Positions 20,071 to 29,343 of a stretch of DNA of 41,352 bases are shown piece by piece (position 1 is the stretch's first letter; the number at the start of each line of letters is the position of its first letter). The stretch comes from Enterobacteriaceae bacterium (lineage in GTDB: Bacteria; Pseudomonadota; Gammaproteobacteria; Enterobacterales; Enterobacteriaceae). The notes beneath the pieces are model-generated. The model searched no databases and was not told the DNA's origin. It saw only the letters and a program-made list of their open reading frames with translations. The position numbers were made by a program, and so were the translations under genes. The stretch is taken from NCBI GenBank assembly GCA_031253755.1, contig JAIRVT010000028.1, forward strand, positions 1 to 41,352, given 5' to 3'.

Positions 20071-21090
20071 TTAACCGCAGCTTAACCAGTTCTCACATAC
20101 ATGACTCAACTGACTGTTTGCCCGCTGCCAGCGCTCTGATTTCTTTAATTCTTCCAGACTGAACCGGCCTCCCTGATGGTATAAGCGTGTCACCTTGTCT
20201 GAGTTAATCACGGGTAAATTATCCAAAACAGTGATGGTTCCCTGACGGTTATTACATACCAAAATCATGTCGCATCCCGCTTCCAGTGAGGCGTTGGCTC
20301 GTTCGGCATACCCCCCCATCACCGCCGCACCTTCCATCGATAAATCATCCGAAAAAACAACGCCATTAAACCCCAGTTGCTGACGCAAAACATTTTTCAG
20401 CCAGTAAGGTGATGCGCTTGCCGGACGATCATCCATCTGCGGGTAAATAACATGGGCAGGCATAATGGCATCCAGTAAATTTCGTTGGATAAAATTGCGG
20501 AAAATATGCATATCGTGACAGCTGATTGCCTCCATTGAACGATTATCCTTCGGCGTTTCTTTGTGAGAATCAGCGGTCACCGCGCCGTGGCCGGGAAAAT
20601 GTTTGCCGGTGGATTTCATGCCTGCCGAGTGCATACCCCGGATAAATCTTTCCGCCATGACCATGGCTGGCTCAGATTCGTGATGAAACGAACGTTCACC
20701 AATCGCCGTACATTCATGACCTAAATCCAATACTGGCGCAAAACTGATATCAATATCCATTGAGATCATTTCCGATGCCATCAACCAACCGGATTCCTCC
20801 GCTAACTGCGCACCGATAGATTCATCATGCAAACAAGCAAAGGACTGGGCGGCAGGCAAACGGGTAAACCCTTCATGAAAGCGCTGTACGCGCCCTCCTT
20901 CCTGATCAACCGCAATGACGAGGCGGTGGCGGGAGGCTTCACGAATTTGGCGGACTAAATCACGTAACTGTTGAGTATCGTGGAAATTGCGGGTGAACAG
21001 GATCAAACCGCCCACTAATGGATGTTGCAGAATTTCACGTTCTTCTTTATCCAGTTCATAACCAACAACATCCAGCATTACCGGACCCAT
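20071..21090 (-). CDS. nagZ: Beta-N-acetylhexosaminidase NagZ
   Basis: Cytosolic glycoside hydrolase family 3 enzyme of peptidoglycan recycling; it releases GlcNAc from anhydro-muropeptides, whose products induce AmpC in species that carry it. It has 339 residues from the ATG at 21090 ([13 protein letters not shown]), which has GAGG six bases upstream. The frame is open further upstream, but that part overlaps thiK and has no homology. Key features are [11 protein letters not shown] (about 61-71), the [14 protein letters not shown] loop with catalytic His176, and the nucleophile in FSDDLSMEG. It is separated from thiK by 11 bases. E. coli ycfP, next to nagZ there, is absent. Confidence 0.95.
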   Translation of the reverse strand: MGPVMLDVVGYELDKEEREILQHPLVGGLILFTRNFHDTQQLRDLVRQIREASRHRLVIAVDQEGGRVQRFHEGFTRLPAAQSFACLHDESIGAQLAEESGWLMASEMISMDIDISFAPVLDLGHECTAIGERSFHHESEPAMVMAERFIRGMHSAGMKSTGKHFPGHGAVTADSHKETPKDNRSMEAISCHDMHIFRNFIQRNLLDAIMPAHVIYPQMDDRPASASPYWLKNVLRQQLGFNGVVFSDDLSMEGAAVMGGYAERANASLEAGCDMILVCNNRQGTITVLDNLPVINSDKVTRLYHQGGRFSLEELKKSERWQRANSQLSHVCENWLSCG

Positions 21091-21101
21091 AGCATTCCTC
21101 T

Positions 21102-22007
21102 TTAAAATGTCAGTTTGAAATTCAGGCGTAATGGACGGGCCAGTGCTAAAAATTGTGGATCGTTTGTCTGTTGCCAGCGAACTTCGTACCACATCAGCAT
21201 CATATACCTCACCCACCGCTGCCATTGCCTGATTTTCTGCTGCAATAAAACGGCATCAATGTAATTTGATGAATAATGACAATAATAATCTAAAAAAATC
21301 TGCTGCTGCCTCTCATCCCATTGGCTACCTGCAAATAAGGTTGCCAATGAAAAACCGATATCAACATCTGCCGCATATTCCCAGTCAATCAGTTTCAGGC
21401 CATCTGGCGTTATAAACAGGTTATCCGGGTGAACATCCAAATGGGCCGGTGCTATTTTTATCGGAGACGGTAATTTTGCTGCCATAAAGCATTTATGCCA
21501 CCGCAGCCAACCGGGGGAAAGCCGACGTTTATCAAGCTGCTGCCATTGGGACGCCATTTGTTGTTTGAAGCGAAGAGGATAACCCAGAGGCGGGCGCTGA
21601 TGCAGGCTGGCAAGCATTTTCGCGAGTGTTTGCTGGAATAGCGGCAACCCGAAGGTTTCAGCCGTCACTTTCGTTCCTGTCAGCCACTCCAGTAATAACC
21701 ACTCATGATTGATGGCGAGCACTTTTGGCGCAATACCGACAAAAGACAGCCTGCGTAAGATGCGGTTTTCCCGTTGACGATTGATACCCAGCGTTCCGCT
21801 GTGCCGTGACTGCCTGCGCCCTACCATCTGACGCACACCATCTGTAATATGATGGCTTCCCTGAGTCAGACCGGTTAATGATTTGATTTTCCAATGATCA
21901 ATGGGAATATCAGGCCATTTCTGGCTTAACATTCCCAGTAACGTACTGTTATTTATTAACGTATGGCTATTGATTAATATCACTGCGATTCGACCAAAGT
22001 ATCTCAC
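21102..22007 (-). CDS. thiK: Thiamine kinase ThiK (YcfN)
   Basis: Phosphorylates salvaged thiamine; it belongs to the choline kinase/aminoglycoside phosphotransferase fold. The catalytic loop is [12 protein letters not shown] and the metal-binding motif LIDWEYA, both intact. Other parts diverge considerably from E. coli (274 residues), so the substrate is inferred from fold and neighbours. The ATG at 22007 gives 301 residues but overlaps lpoB by 41 bases; a GTG at 21983 (293 residues) fits the E. coli N-terminus better. Neither has a clear Shine-Dalgarno, as expected if translation is coupled to lpoB. The lpoB-thiK-nagZ order matches E. coli. Confidence 0.85.
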   Translation of the reverse strand: MRYFGRIAVILINSHTLINNSTLLGMLSQKWPDIPIDHWKIKSLTGLTQGSHHITDGVRQMVGRRQSRHSGTLGINRQRENRILRRLSFVGIAPKVLAINHEWLLLEWLTGTKVTAETFGLPLFQQTLAKMLASLHQRPPLGYPLRFKQQMASQWQQLDKRRLSPGWLRWHKCFMAAKLPSPIKIAPAHLDVHPDNLFITPDGLKLIDWEYAADVDIGFSLATLFAGSQWDERQQQIFLDYYCHYSSNYIDAVLLQQKIRQWQRWVRYMMLMWYEVRWQQTNDPQFLALARPLRLNFKLTF

Positions 22008-22548
22008 CGGTTTTGGTCAACATAAGCTGCATTTCTATCCTACGTTTTCCATCACGCTCAAAAACCACGGAATAGAGTACATAATCCGCACTCAAATAAC
22101 GCCCCAGACCAATGGCCTTACTGCGAGATATCAGGCTATCTTCTGATGACAGACCTAATGCTTGCCGGGCATTGTAGACCTGTTTTTTCGGTACGATCTG
22201 GAAAAACCGTTTATTGTTGATGGCATCAATAATGGCATCCGTTGCCTGAAATGTTTTCAGTGAGCCGTTCGTATTGTTTTTAACAGTTTCAATAAATAAA
22301 ACTTTTCCCGCTTCCACGCCACGCGCCTTAACTATCGGCGCGATGAGTGGCTGCACAATACTGTTCCAGTTGGTTGTCTGGATTTTAGGTGGTTGAGACA
22401 CTTTTTCCGCCGGTTTTGCCGGAGGCTCTTTTTTCTGTTCTGGTTTCGCCGGAGTCACAGGAGCAGGCGGTTGCTCTGGTGATGTTAATGGTAATGTACA
22501 ACTCGCCAGCAGCAGCGTGGATAATAGAACCAAAAGAAGTTTATTCAT
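21967..22548 (-). CDS. lpoB: Outer-membrane lipoprotein LpoB, activator of PBP1b
   Basis: Lipoprotein that reaches through the periplasm to stimulate the glycan polymerase PBP1b. It has 193 residues. The signal peptide MNKLLLVLLSTLLLASC ends in lipobox LASC, with Cys17 the lipidated residue; the next residues are Thr-Leu, without the Asp that would retain it in the inner membrane. A Pro/Lys-rich linker (about 20-55) precedes the globular C-terminal domain. GGAG stands eight bases before the chosen ATG, while the frame's earlier ATG at 22581 would spoil the signal peptide. E. coli ycfL, which lies between lpoB and hinT, is missing here. Confidence 0.92.
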   Translation of the reverse strand: MNKLLLVLLSTLLLASCTLPLTSPEQPPAPVTPAKPEQKKEPPAKPAEKVSQPPKIQTTNWNSIVQPLIAPIVKARGVEAGKVLFIETVKNNTNGSLKTFQATDAIIDAINNKRFFQIVPKKQVYNARQALGLSSEDSLISRSKAIGLGRYLSADYVLYSVVFERDGKRRIEMQLMLTKTGEILWSNRSDINQ

Positions 22549-22649
22549 TAATTTACTCCGGTTATGGTCTGTGTATAACACTCATATAGCCCCGCCATAC
22601 ACAGATCCATTAGCGCAAATTCCATCAATAAAGTTGAAAAAACATCATG

Positions 22650-23000
22650 TTATTTAGCCAGTAGTGGTCCCAATGGACGCCCGCCAACCAAGTGCATATG
22701 AATATGAAAGACTTCCTGACCGGAATCGCGGTTACAGTTCATAATCAGACGGTAGCCATCTTCTGCAATCCCTTCCTGTTTGGCAATTTTGGCGGCTACC
22801 GTGAACAGGCGCCCCAGTGCAGGCTCATGTTCAGGCGTCACATCATTCACGGTCGGAATAAGAACATTAGGGACAATCAGGATATGAGTGGGCGCCTGAG
22901 GGGTAATATCTCTGAATGCGGTCACCAAATCGTCCTGATAGACGATATCAGATGGAATTTCACGACGAATAATTTTGCTAAAAATTGTTTCTTCTGCCAT
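22650..23000 (-). CDS. hinT: Purine nucleoside phosphoramidase HinT
   Basis: HIT-family enzyme that hydrolyses adenosine 5'-phosphoramidates. It has 116 residues (E. coli 119). The histidine triad HIHMHLVGG holds His99, His101 and His103, and the N-terminal [20 protein letters not shown] is characteristic. GGAG lies seven bases before the ATG. A perfect 10-base tandem duplication, TTTCTTATCG twice, lies just upstream at about 23012-23031, and beyond it a palindromic repeat occupies the spacer towards ycfH. In E. coli ptsG and fhuE lie in this interval; they are absent here. Confidence 0.96.
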   Translation of the reverse strand: MAEETIFSKIIRREIPSDIVYQDDLVTAFRDITPQAPTHILIVPNVLIPTVNDVTPEHEPALGRLFTVAAKIAKQEGIAEDGYRLIMNCNRDSGQEVFHIHMHLVGGRPLGPLLAK

Positions 23001-23034
23001 TTTATTTCTCCTTTCTTATCGTTTCTTATCGCTT

Positions 23035-23134
23035 ATACCAGTCGCCTTTCAAGGTGCACCTTATATCTCCCTGCTGAGCGAGATATAAGCACTCACATTG
23101 TTTTATAAACTGCAACTTGAAGTTGGATTAGTAT
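23035..23134. repeat. MITE-like palindromic repeat between hinT and ycfH
   Basis: About 100 bases with terminal inverted repeats: left ATACCAGTCGCCTTTCAAGG then TGCA, and right, read on the other strand, ATACTAATCCAACTTCAAGT then TGCA. Inside is a 10-base-pair stem (CTTATATCTC 23060-23069 with GAGATATAAG 23080-23089). It has no coding capacity. A related end is seen at 17881. Confidence 0.7.
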
Positions 23135-23141
23135 CGTTTTC

Positions 23142-23918
23142 TTACATCTTGAGATGGAATAAGTCACAAAAATTTTGCGTGGTGGTTTCTGCCAACGTTT
23201 CCAGACTAACGCCTTTCAGGATCGCCATATACTCGGCAACATCACGCACATAAGCCGGTTGATTCTGTTTCCCACGGTGCGGAACCGGTGCCAGATACGG
23301 CGAGTCAGTCTCCACCAGTATGCGATCAAGGGGAACAAACCTTGCCGCTTCACGAATTTGTTCTGCATTTCGGAATGTGACAATGCCGGAAAAGGAAATA
23401 TAGAAGCCAAGATCCAGCAACTCCCGTGCAGTGTCTTTATCTTCGGTAAAACAGTGCAGAACGCCGCCACAATTCTGTACTTTTTCTTCCCGCAGGAGAG
23501 TCAGCGTATCTTCTTTCGCGTCACGGGTATGCACAATCACCGGCTTATTCAATTCGCAGCCAATGCGGATATGCTGACGGAATGAGGTTTTCTGCAATTG
23601 CGCATTGTCTTTCTGGTAATAATAGTCCAGCCCTGTTTCCCCCAGAGCGATAACATCACTATCCGCCGCTAATCGCGCAAGCTCATCAAAATCATAGCCT
23701 TCATCCAGATTCAAGGGATGAATACCACAGGAATAGGCTACGTTTTCACGTTTACCAATCAAATTTTTCATTTGCTGGAAACCGGGCAACGTGGTCGCTA
23801 CTGCCAGCATGTATTTCACATCTCTTTCTGCGGCTTTAGCCACGACATCATCGACACTTTTGTGCAGTGTTTCATAATCTAAACAGTCAAGATGACAATG
23901 GGAATCAACTAAAAACAT
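23142..23918 (-). CDS. ycfH: TatD-family metal-dependent hydrolase YcfH
   Basis: TIM-barrel metal hydrolase of the TatD family; related proteins are DNases, but the YcfH substrate is not established. It has 258 residues. Metal-binding positions are visible in order: SHCHLD at residues 6-11, GETGLDYYY near 92, VIVHTRDA near 129, GGVLHCF near 150 and ETDSPYLAP near 202. It lies 25 bases downstream of holB, as in E. coli (tmk-holB-ycfH), so it is probably the last gene of the long fab-tmk-holB cluster. It ends just before the palindromic repeat that separates it from hinT. Confidence 0.94.
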   Translation of the reverse strand: MFLVDSHCHLDCLDYETLHKSVDDVVAKAAERDVKYMLAVATTLPGFQQMKNLIGKRENVAYSCGIHPLNLDEGYDFDELARLAADSDVIALGETGLDYYYQKDNAQLQKTSFRQHIRIGCELNKPVIVHTRDAKEDTLTLLREEKVQNCGGVLHCFTEDKDTARELLDLGFYISFSGIVTFRNAEQIREAARFVPLDRILVETDSPYLAPVPHRGKQNQPAYVRDVAEYMAILKGVSLETLAETTTQNFCDLFHLKM

Positions 23919-23943
23919 AATATGCCCGTCTAAATATACCTGA

Positions 23944-24930
23944 TTAAACAGCGCTAAATTGCCTTTCCCAATTCAGCAATTGTTCCGTCAGCAACAATTC
24001 ACGATTGATGCCCGCTACGGAGAGTAATTGATGACGGCAAAGAGACCAATCATCAACATTTTTTAATAATTTTTCGATACTTTGACCAGAGGCCAGATGG
24101 TGAAGTAGTTCCTGCTGATCTTGATTGATACAGTAGTTTTGTGCTCCCTGACGCCATTTCACCGCATCAGACAACAAACTGATCAGCCAATACAAAGGCT
24201 GCTGAGCATCATCACGATTCAACAAGGGCAAAAGCGACAAGGTATCATATTTAAATAATGCCTGCGCGATCGCCTGACAAAATGTGTTTCGCTGGTGCCA
24301 TTTTTCAGTCTGGAGTAACTGTTTTGCTGCCAGTGGCGCACCCTGTGATAATTTCAGTGCGGTCTGAATATCAAGAGGTGAAATCGCCGGAAGTTGGTTT
24401 TGCAGCCACTGCAACCCGGTTTGGGGTTCAGGTGCAGGCAGGTAATAGTAAAAACAGCGGCTTCTCAAGGTTGCCAGCAGATCCGCCGGACGCTGACATC
24501 TCAGCAAGAAATAGGTATTTTGCGGAGGTTCTTCCAATGTTTTCAGCAAGGCGTTGGACGCAGCATCCGTTAAGGCTTCTGTTGCCGGTAGCCAGACAAT
24601 TTTCGCGCCTCCTTGCTGAGAATACTCATAAAGTTTCTCACTGAGCTGACGCACCGCATCCACACCAATGACGCTTTTCCCTTTTTCGGGTGCAAGAACA
24701 TGCCAGTCAGAATGGGTTTCTGCCAGCATTAAATGGCAACCGTGGCACTTTCCACAACTTTTTATGCCCTGTTTATCCTGACACATCAACCAACGGCTTA
24801 ACCCATACAGTAACGTGTCAGCCCCTGTTCCTTCATGGGCATGAAGCAAAAGGGCATGATGCCCACGGCTTTGCTGGTGAGATTCAATTAACTGACGATA
24901 AGCATGGTTAAGCCACGGATACCAATTCAT
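23944..24930 (-). CDS. holB: DNA polymerase III delta-prime subunit
   Basis: Clamp-loader stator subunit that helps place the beta clamp on DNA. It has 328 residues (E. coli 334). The ATG at 24930 begins [15 protein letters not shown] and overlaps the tmk stop by four bases; an open stretch upstream lies within tmk. The P-loop is degenerate ([10 protein letters not shown], no lysine), as expected for delta-prime, which does not hydrolyse ATP. The zinc cysteines are at 50, 59, 62 and 65, exactly the E. coli spacing. [10 protein letters not shown] and LRSRC (the arginine finger) are intact. The C-terminal third is more variable, as usual in this family. Confidence 0.95.
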   Translation of the reverse strand: MNWYPWLNHAYRQLIESHQQSRGHHALLLHAHEGTGADTLLYGLSRWLMCQDKQGIKSCGKCHGCHLMLAETHSDWHVLAPEKGKSVIGVDAVRQLSEKLYEYSQQGGAKIVWLPATEALTDAASNALLKTLEEPPQNTYFLLRCQRPADLLATLRSRCFYYYLPAPEPQTGLQWLQNQLPAISPLDIQTALKLSQGAPLAAKQLLQTEKWHQRNTFCQAIAQALFKYDTLSLLPLLNRDDAQQPLYWLISLLSDAVKWRQGAQNYCINQDQQELLHHLASGQSIEKLLKNVDDWSLCRHQLLSVAGINRELLLTEQLLNWERQFSAV

Positions 24931-25598
24931 GCCTGTTTTTCCTGTTGTGCCAGCTCCTGCTGATTCAGCGCTTGTTGTTCCAGCCAATGGCGCAGGGTTT
25001 GGCGAATATCATTCTGTACTTTGTCTAATGGCTGGCTGGCATCTATTTTCTTGATCGTTATGTCACGCTCTGCCAATTCGAGATACCTTGTGCGGGTACG
25101 CTGGAAAAAATCCAATGATTCTTTTTCGATGCGATCCAATTCACCACGTTCACGCGCGCGTTGTAAACCCACGTCTGGCGGCAAATCAAGGTAAATAGTC
25201 AGATCAGGGCGAAAATCCCCCAGTGCCGCCTGACGCAATGACGCTAATAAATTCTGATCAATTCCACGACCACCTCCCTGATAGGCCTGAGAAGAGAGAT
25301 CGTGACGATCGCCGATCACCCATCTCCCTGCCGCCAGTGCCGGTTTAATGACATTCTCCACTAACTGGGTTCTGGCTGCATACAACATTAAAACTTCCGC
25401 TTTATCTGTCAGTATTTCTCCTTCAATATCTTGTTTGATTAGCTGACGCAATTTTTCTGCCAATAATGTTCCACCCGGTTCACGGGTAAAAGTCAGCTCA
25501 GAAATGCCACTTTGTTTCAGTGTGTCAGCCACAGTGTGAATTGCCGTGGTTTTTCCTGCGCCTTCAAGCCCTTCAATAACAATAAATTTACTGTTCAT
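24927..25598 (-). CDS. tmk: Thymidylate kinase
   Basis: Phosphorylates dTMP to dTDP. It has 223 residues (E. coli 213). P-loop GLEGAGKTT at residues 10-18, FTREPGGT, the [16 protein letters not shown] segment and the LID region with [12 protein letters not shown] are all present. The extra length is a Gln-rich tail of about 15 residues ([17 protein letters not shown]), which may be unstructured. Four-base overlaps at both ends, with mltG upstream and holB downstream, make this a tightly coupled mltG-tmk-holB unit. Confidence 0.96.
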   Translation of the reverse strand: MNSKFIVIEGLEGAGKTTAIHTVADTLKQSGISELTFTREPGGTLLAEKLRQLIKQDIEGEILTDKAEVLMLYAARTQLVENVIKPALAAGRWVIGDRHDLSSQAYQGGGRGIDQNLLASLRQAALGDFRPDLTIYLDLPPDVGLQRARERGELDRIEKESLDFFQRTRTRYLELAERDITIKKIDASQPLDKVQNDIRQTLRHWLEQQALNQQELAQQEKQA

Positions 25599-26629
25599 TT
25601 ATCCTGCTTTAATTTCTCACGATTCTCACGATAAAGGACGACCGCTTTATTATGTGCGCCCAGATTCGTGGTGAATGTATGACCGCCCTTACCATTAGCA
25701 ACAAAATAGAGATAGCCTGTCGCTGCCGGATGTGCTGCTGCCTTGATGGAGGACAGCCCCGGCATGGCAATCGGTGTCGGTGGCAGACCTTCTATCATAT
25801 AGGTATTGTACGGTGTCAATGTATTCAAGTTGCTGCGAAAAATAGTGCCGGTATATTTATCCCCCAACCCATAGATGACGGTTGGGTCCGTCTGCAACCG
25901 CATTTTTGACCGCAAGCGATTAATAAATACTGAAGCCACTTTTGTGCGTTCAGAATTGATTGCCGCCTCTTTTTCAACGATAGAGGCCATAATTAACATC
26001 TGATAAGCATTCTCGTAAGGAAGATTTTCTGCCCGGTTTTTCCACTCTTGCTCAACTACCATCACCATTTTCTGATGGGCTCGCTTCAGTAATTCGGTAT
26101 CACTCGTGCCTGCGGTATACAGATAAGTATCAGGATAAAGCCACCCTTCCAGCGATTCCCCCGCTTTCATACCTAATTGTTCTGTTAATTCTTGTGGGGT
26201 TTTAGCTTCTGCTTCATGCTTTAAGTATGGCGCATTCTGCAAAATTTTTACCCAATCAGAAAGACGGCTGCCTTCCACAAAACGGATAGAAAATTGGGTT
26301 TCTTTGCCACTGGAAAGCAATTGCAGGATTTCCCTTAAAGTCATCTCTTTTTTCAGACGATAAGTGCCTGCCTTAAATTCGGCCAGTTCAGGCTCAAGCC
26401 GAAATACCCACGGCAACAACCGATTATCTTCAATCAAGTGATGCTGGATTAATAATGCCTCCAGCCCGATACGTCCCGTTCCGGCTGGCACCGTGAGGAT
26501 CAGATCTTGAGCCAGATTAGGCTTCTGAGCGGAAAAATTTTCTATTTTTTTCACAAAAGAAAAAAGCATTATTGCCACAGTAGCAATAAATAACCCAGAT
26601 AAAATAAGAATGCCTTTTTTCAGTTTCAT
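25595..26629 (-). CDS. mltG: Endolytic murein transglycosylase MltG (YceG)
   Basis: Inner-membrane lytic transglycosylase that cuts newly made glycan strands and sets their length. It has 344 residues (E. coli 340). A basic start MKLKKG precedes a single membrane helix (about 7-26); a LysM-like part follows, then the YceG domain with the catalytic glutamate in ASIVEKEAA (Glu219, equivalent to E. coli Glu218) and [12 protein letters not shown]. It lies 62 bases downstream of pabC and overlaps tmk by four bases, the order found in E. coli. Confidence 0.95.
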   Translation of the reverse strand: MKLKKGILILSGLFIATVAIMLFSFVKKIENFSAQKPNLAQDLILTVPAGTGRIGLEALLIQHHLIEDNRLLPWVFRLEPELAEFKAGTYRLKKEMTLREILQLLSSGKETQFSIRFVEGSRLSDWVKILQNAPYLKHEAEAKTPQELTEQLGMKAGESLEGWLYPDTYLYTAGTSDTELLKRAHQKMVMVVEQEWKNRAENLPYENAYQMLIMASIVEKEAAINSERTKVASVFINRLRSKMRLQTDPTVIYGLGDKYTGTIFRSNLNTLTPYNTYMIEGLPPTPIAMPGLSSIKAAAHPAATGYLYFVANGKGGHTFTTNLGAHNKAVVLYRENREKLKQDK

Positions 26630-26691
26630 TCGATAACCACTTTTAGTTGTTCTGCAATCAAAAAGATTGAATCACTACCGTAAAATTGCAA

Positions 26692-27519
26692 TTAAAGACG
26701 TAAACATTCAGGCAACAAATATTCATATAATTCTCTCGACGGGTATTGCCATGCCGGTTGATTTTTATGCGCCTGAATCTGATTGACTGCCATTACCGGC
26801 ATCAATGAATTGCAAATAATCACTTCATCAGCATGCGCCAAGGCTTCGGGATAACGCATGACACACGATAAGTGATAACCACTTTTTTCCAGCAGTTGAA
26901 TAATGTGCTGTCTCATCACGCCGTCAACACCACATTGGCTTAAATCTGGAGTATAGACATTTTGACCTTTGCGCCAAAAAATATTAGCGGCACAACATTC
27001 AACCAATAAACCATCACTATCAAGCACCAAGACTTCATCGGTTTTTGCTTGATCGATAAAATGTTTTATCAGCACCTGTTCCAAACGATTCAGGTGCTTG
27101 ATGCCTGCCAGATGCGGGTTAATTCCTATGGAAACAGGGCTGATTTCCAATGAAACACCTCTCTCTCGCAGCGTATAATACTGGTCAGGATACGGGCTTA
27201 ATGAAAGGATCTGAGTTGGTTCACCAGTGCCATCATGACTATAGCCACGGCCACCAACACCCCGTGAAAGGATCACTTTTAAGACACCTGATTCACATCC
27301 TGCAATAACTTGCCTGATGTGGTTTTCCAATTGCAGCCAATCCAATGTTGGCATAAACAGTTTTTCAACGCTTTTTTGTAACCGTTTTATATGCAACGGT
27401 AACAAAGCTGCCTGACTTTGCTCTATCCATATGGTGGTAAAGCAGCCATCGCCAAATTGTACTGCACGATCGTTAACAGGCAATTGATCGTGGGGTTTGC
27501 CATTAATCCAATACATCAT
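26692..27519 (-). CDS. pabC: Aminodeoxychorismate lyase
   Basis: PLP-dependent enzyme converting 4-amino-4-deoxychorismate to p-aminobenzoate and pyruvate for folate synthesis. It has 275 residues counted from the first of two adjacent Met codons; E. coli has 269 and aligns from the second. The PLP lysine is Lys141 in HLAGIKHLNRLEQ; RAVQFGDGCFTT near residue 18, SRGVGGRGYS and the LVECCAANIFW segment fit the fold-type IV family. A terminator lies between it and fabF, so pabC expression probably relies on partial read-through or its own promoter. Confidence 0.94.
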   Translation of the reverse strand: MMYWINGKPHDQLPVNDRAVQFGDGCFTTIWIEQSQAALLPLHIKRLQKSVEKLFMPTLDWLQLENHIRQVIAGCESGVLKVILSRGVGGRGYSHDGTGEPTQILSLSPYPDQYYTLRERGVSLEISPVSIGINPHLAGIKHLNRLEQVLIKHFIDQAKTDEVLVLDSDGLLVECCAANIFWRKGQNVYTPDLSQCGVDGVMRQHIIQLLEKSGYHLSCVMRYPEALAHADEVIICNSLMPVMAVNQIQAHKNQPAWQYPSRELYEYLLPECLRL

Positions 27520-27574
27520 CTTACTTTCTGATTCTTAAATTTATGTCTATCTGAAAAGATAACATATCGTGTAT

Positions 27575-27607
27575 GAAAAAAGCCCCAACATAAGTTGAGG
27601 CTTTTTA
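27575..27607 (-). terminator. Intrinsic terminator after fabF
   Basis: On the minus strand GCCTCAAC, a TTAT loop and GTTGGGGC (one G-T pair) are followed by six T. It is flanked by A/T runs on both sides, so it could work in both directions. It lies about 18 bases beyond the fabF stop and upstream of pabC. Confidence 0.85.
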
Positions 27608-27624
27608 TGGGAAACTGAGTGTTT

Positions 27625-28866
27625 TTAAATCTTACGGAAAATCAGCGAACCATTCGTTCCACCGAAGCCGAAAGAGTTACACAACGCGTATTCCATTCCT
27701 TCAACCTTACGTGCCTCACCAGGAACAAAATCCAGGCGGCAATTTTCATCCTGATTAACCAGGTTAATGGTTGGAGGAACAATCTGATCGCGCAGGGCAA
27801 GAATGGTGAAAATAGATTCCACCGCTCCCGCAGCGCCCAACAGATGACCTGTCATCGATTTGGTTGAGCTGACCAGTACTTTAGTTCCCTCACCAAAAAC
27901 AGATTCTACTGCTACAGATTCAGCAAGGTCACCTGCCGCTGTTGAAGTACCATGAGCATTAATATAACCCACCTGTTCCGGAGAAATGTCTGCATCTTTC
28001 AACGCATTTTCCATAGCAAGTGCGGCTCCCGCCCCATCTTCAGGCGGAGATGTCATGTGGTACGCATCACTACTCATACCGAAGCCAACGACTTCAGCAT
28101 AAATTTTCGCGCCGCGTTTTTTGGCGTGTTCATACTCTTCAAGAACAAGAACGCCAGCACCATCACCCAAAACAAACCCATCACGATCTTTATCCCAAGG
28201 ACGGCTTGCACCCTGAGGATCGTCGTTACGGGTTGATAATGCGCGCGCAGCACCAAAACCAGCAACACCAAACTCTGTACTCGCTTTTTCAGCGCCACCC
28301 GCCAGCATGATATCCGCATCATTATACGCAATAATACGCGCTGCATGACCAATGTTGTGTACGCCAGAAGTACAGGCTGTTGCAATAGAGATGCTGGGCC
28401 CGCGAAGACCATACAGGATGCTCAGATGACCTGCCACCATATTGATGATGGTTGAAGGCACAAAGAACGGGCTAACTTTACGCGGCCCGCCTGAAAGCAT
28501 CGTGCTGTGATTCTCTTCGATCAGACCTAAGCCACCAATACCAGAACCAATAGCAGCACCAAAGCGGCTAGCATTGGCTTCTGTTACTTCGATTCCTGCA
28601 TCGCTAACGGCTTGAATACCCGCAGCAATACCATACTGTATGAACAAATCCATTTTCCGTGCATCTTTGCGCGAAATATTGAAATCTTCATGATTAAAAT
28701 TTTTCACCACACCAGCAAACTTAGTTGCATGGTTAGCGGTGTCAAAATGTTCGATAAGGCCGATACCACTCTGTCCGGTACAAACAGCGTTCCAAGAAGA
28801 CTCAACTGTATTGCCGACAGGAGATACCATGCCTAGTCCGGTCACGACTACTCGACGCTTAGACAC
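27625..28866 (-). CDS. fabF: 3-oxoacyl-[ACP] synthase II
   Basis: Condensing enzyme that elongates acyl-ACP with malonyl-ACP; in E. coli it converts palmitoleate to cis-vaccenate and mediates temperature adaptation. It has 413 residues, identical in length to E. coli. The GTG at 28866 is the start: GGAGG stands six bases upstream and the product aligns from (M)[12 protein letters not shown]. The open frame further upstream lies in the spacer hairpin region. The active-site Cys165 is in TACTSGVHN, and the two histidines are in NAHGTST and [13 protein letters not shown] strong hairpin stands between acpP and fabF. Confidence 0.97.
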   Translation of the reverse strand: MSKRRVVVTGLGMVSPVGNTVESSWNAVCTGQSGIGLIEHFDTANHATKFAGVVKNFNHEDFNISRKDARKMDLFIQYGIAAGIQAVSDAGIEVTEANASRFGAAIGSGIGGLGLIEENHSTMLSGGPRKVSPFFVPSTIINMVAGHLSILYGLRGPSISIATACTSGVHNIGHAARIIAYNDADIMLAGGAEKASTEFGVAGFGAARALSTRNDDPQGASRPWDKDRDGFVLGDGAGVLVLEEYEHAKKRGAKIYAEVVGFGMSSDAYHMTSPPEDGAGAALAMENALKDADISPEQVGYINAHGTSTAAGDLAESVAVESVFGEGTKVLVSSTKSMTGHLLGAAGAVESIFTILALRDQIVPPTINLVNQDENCRLDFVPGEARKVEGMEYALCNSFGFGGTNGSLIFRKI

Positions 28867-28904
28867 GGTTATCCTCCAGGGAGGGAAAAAATGTAAGACA
28901 AGAA

Positions 28905-28932
28905 ACATAGGCGGTCGAACGACCGCCTATGT
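28905..28932 (-). terminator. Intercistronic hairpin between acpP and fabF
   Basis: A perfect 13-base-pair stem (arms ACATAGGCGGTCG and complement) with a 2-base loop, nine bases after the acpP stop. On the minus strand it is followed by TTTCTTGTC and later a T6 run. It is likely a partial terminator or 3' stabiliser letting acpP be made in excess of fabF. Confidence 0.7.
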
Positions 28933-28940
28933 ATATGTGC

Positions 28941-29177
28941 TTATTTACCTGCGTTTTCAACGTAGTCAATAGCGGCTTGAACTGTAGTGATTTTTTCAGC
29001 TTCTTCGTCTGGGATCTCAATATCGAACTCTTCTTCCAGAGCCATTACCAGTTCAACTGTGTCAAGAGAATCAGCGCCCAAGTCATCAACAAATGAAGCT
29101 GTGTTTACAACTTCTTCCTCTTTAACACCCAGTTGTTCAACGATGATTTTCTTAACGCGTTCGTCGATAGTGCTCAT
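28941..29177 (-). CDS. acpP: Acyl carrier protein
   Basis: Small acidic carrier of acyl chains for fatty acid, lipid A and other syntheses. It has 78 residues, the E. coli length, starting [17 protein letters not shown]. The phosphopantetheine attachment serine is Ser37 in [10 protein letters not shown]. The only differences from E. coli are conservative, apart from the last few residues (YVENAGK). AGGA precedes the ATG. It has a good promoter in the fabG-acpP spacer and a hairpin after its stop, consistent with separate, strong expression. Confidence 0.98.
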   Translation of the reverse strand: MSTIDERVKKIIVEQLGVKEEEVVNTASFVDDLGADSLDTVELVMALEEEFDIEIPDEEAEKITTVQAAIDYVENAGK

Positions 29178-29224
29178 ACTATTAAATTTCCTATCAAAAC
29201 TCGCTTTTGCGATGGTTTTCGTAG

Positions 29225-29254
29225 TTTATAAAATACAGGAAAAGATGCAACCAA
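29225..29254 (-). promoter_or_regulatory. Putative acpP promoter
   Basis: On the minus strand TTGGTT (29249-29254), an 18-base spacer and TATAAA (29225-29230) lie about 48 bases before the acpP ATG, inside the 166-base spacer after fabG. The position fits the separate acpP promoter known from E. coli. Confidence 0.6.
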
Positions 29255-29343
29255 ATCCCGGCTGGTCGAACCACTAACTGCTTTCTTTGCATCACTTTCT
29301 TTGTATAAGAAAAACGCATCAAAAACAGTGAGTTCGCTCATTT

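Noticed and set aside
22692-23108. Plus-strand frame opposite hinT and the adjoining repeat
   Set aside because: It is antisense to hinT and runs into a palindromic repeat; no domain is recognisable.
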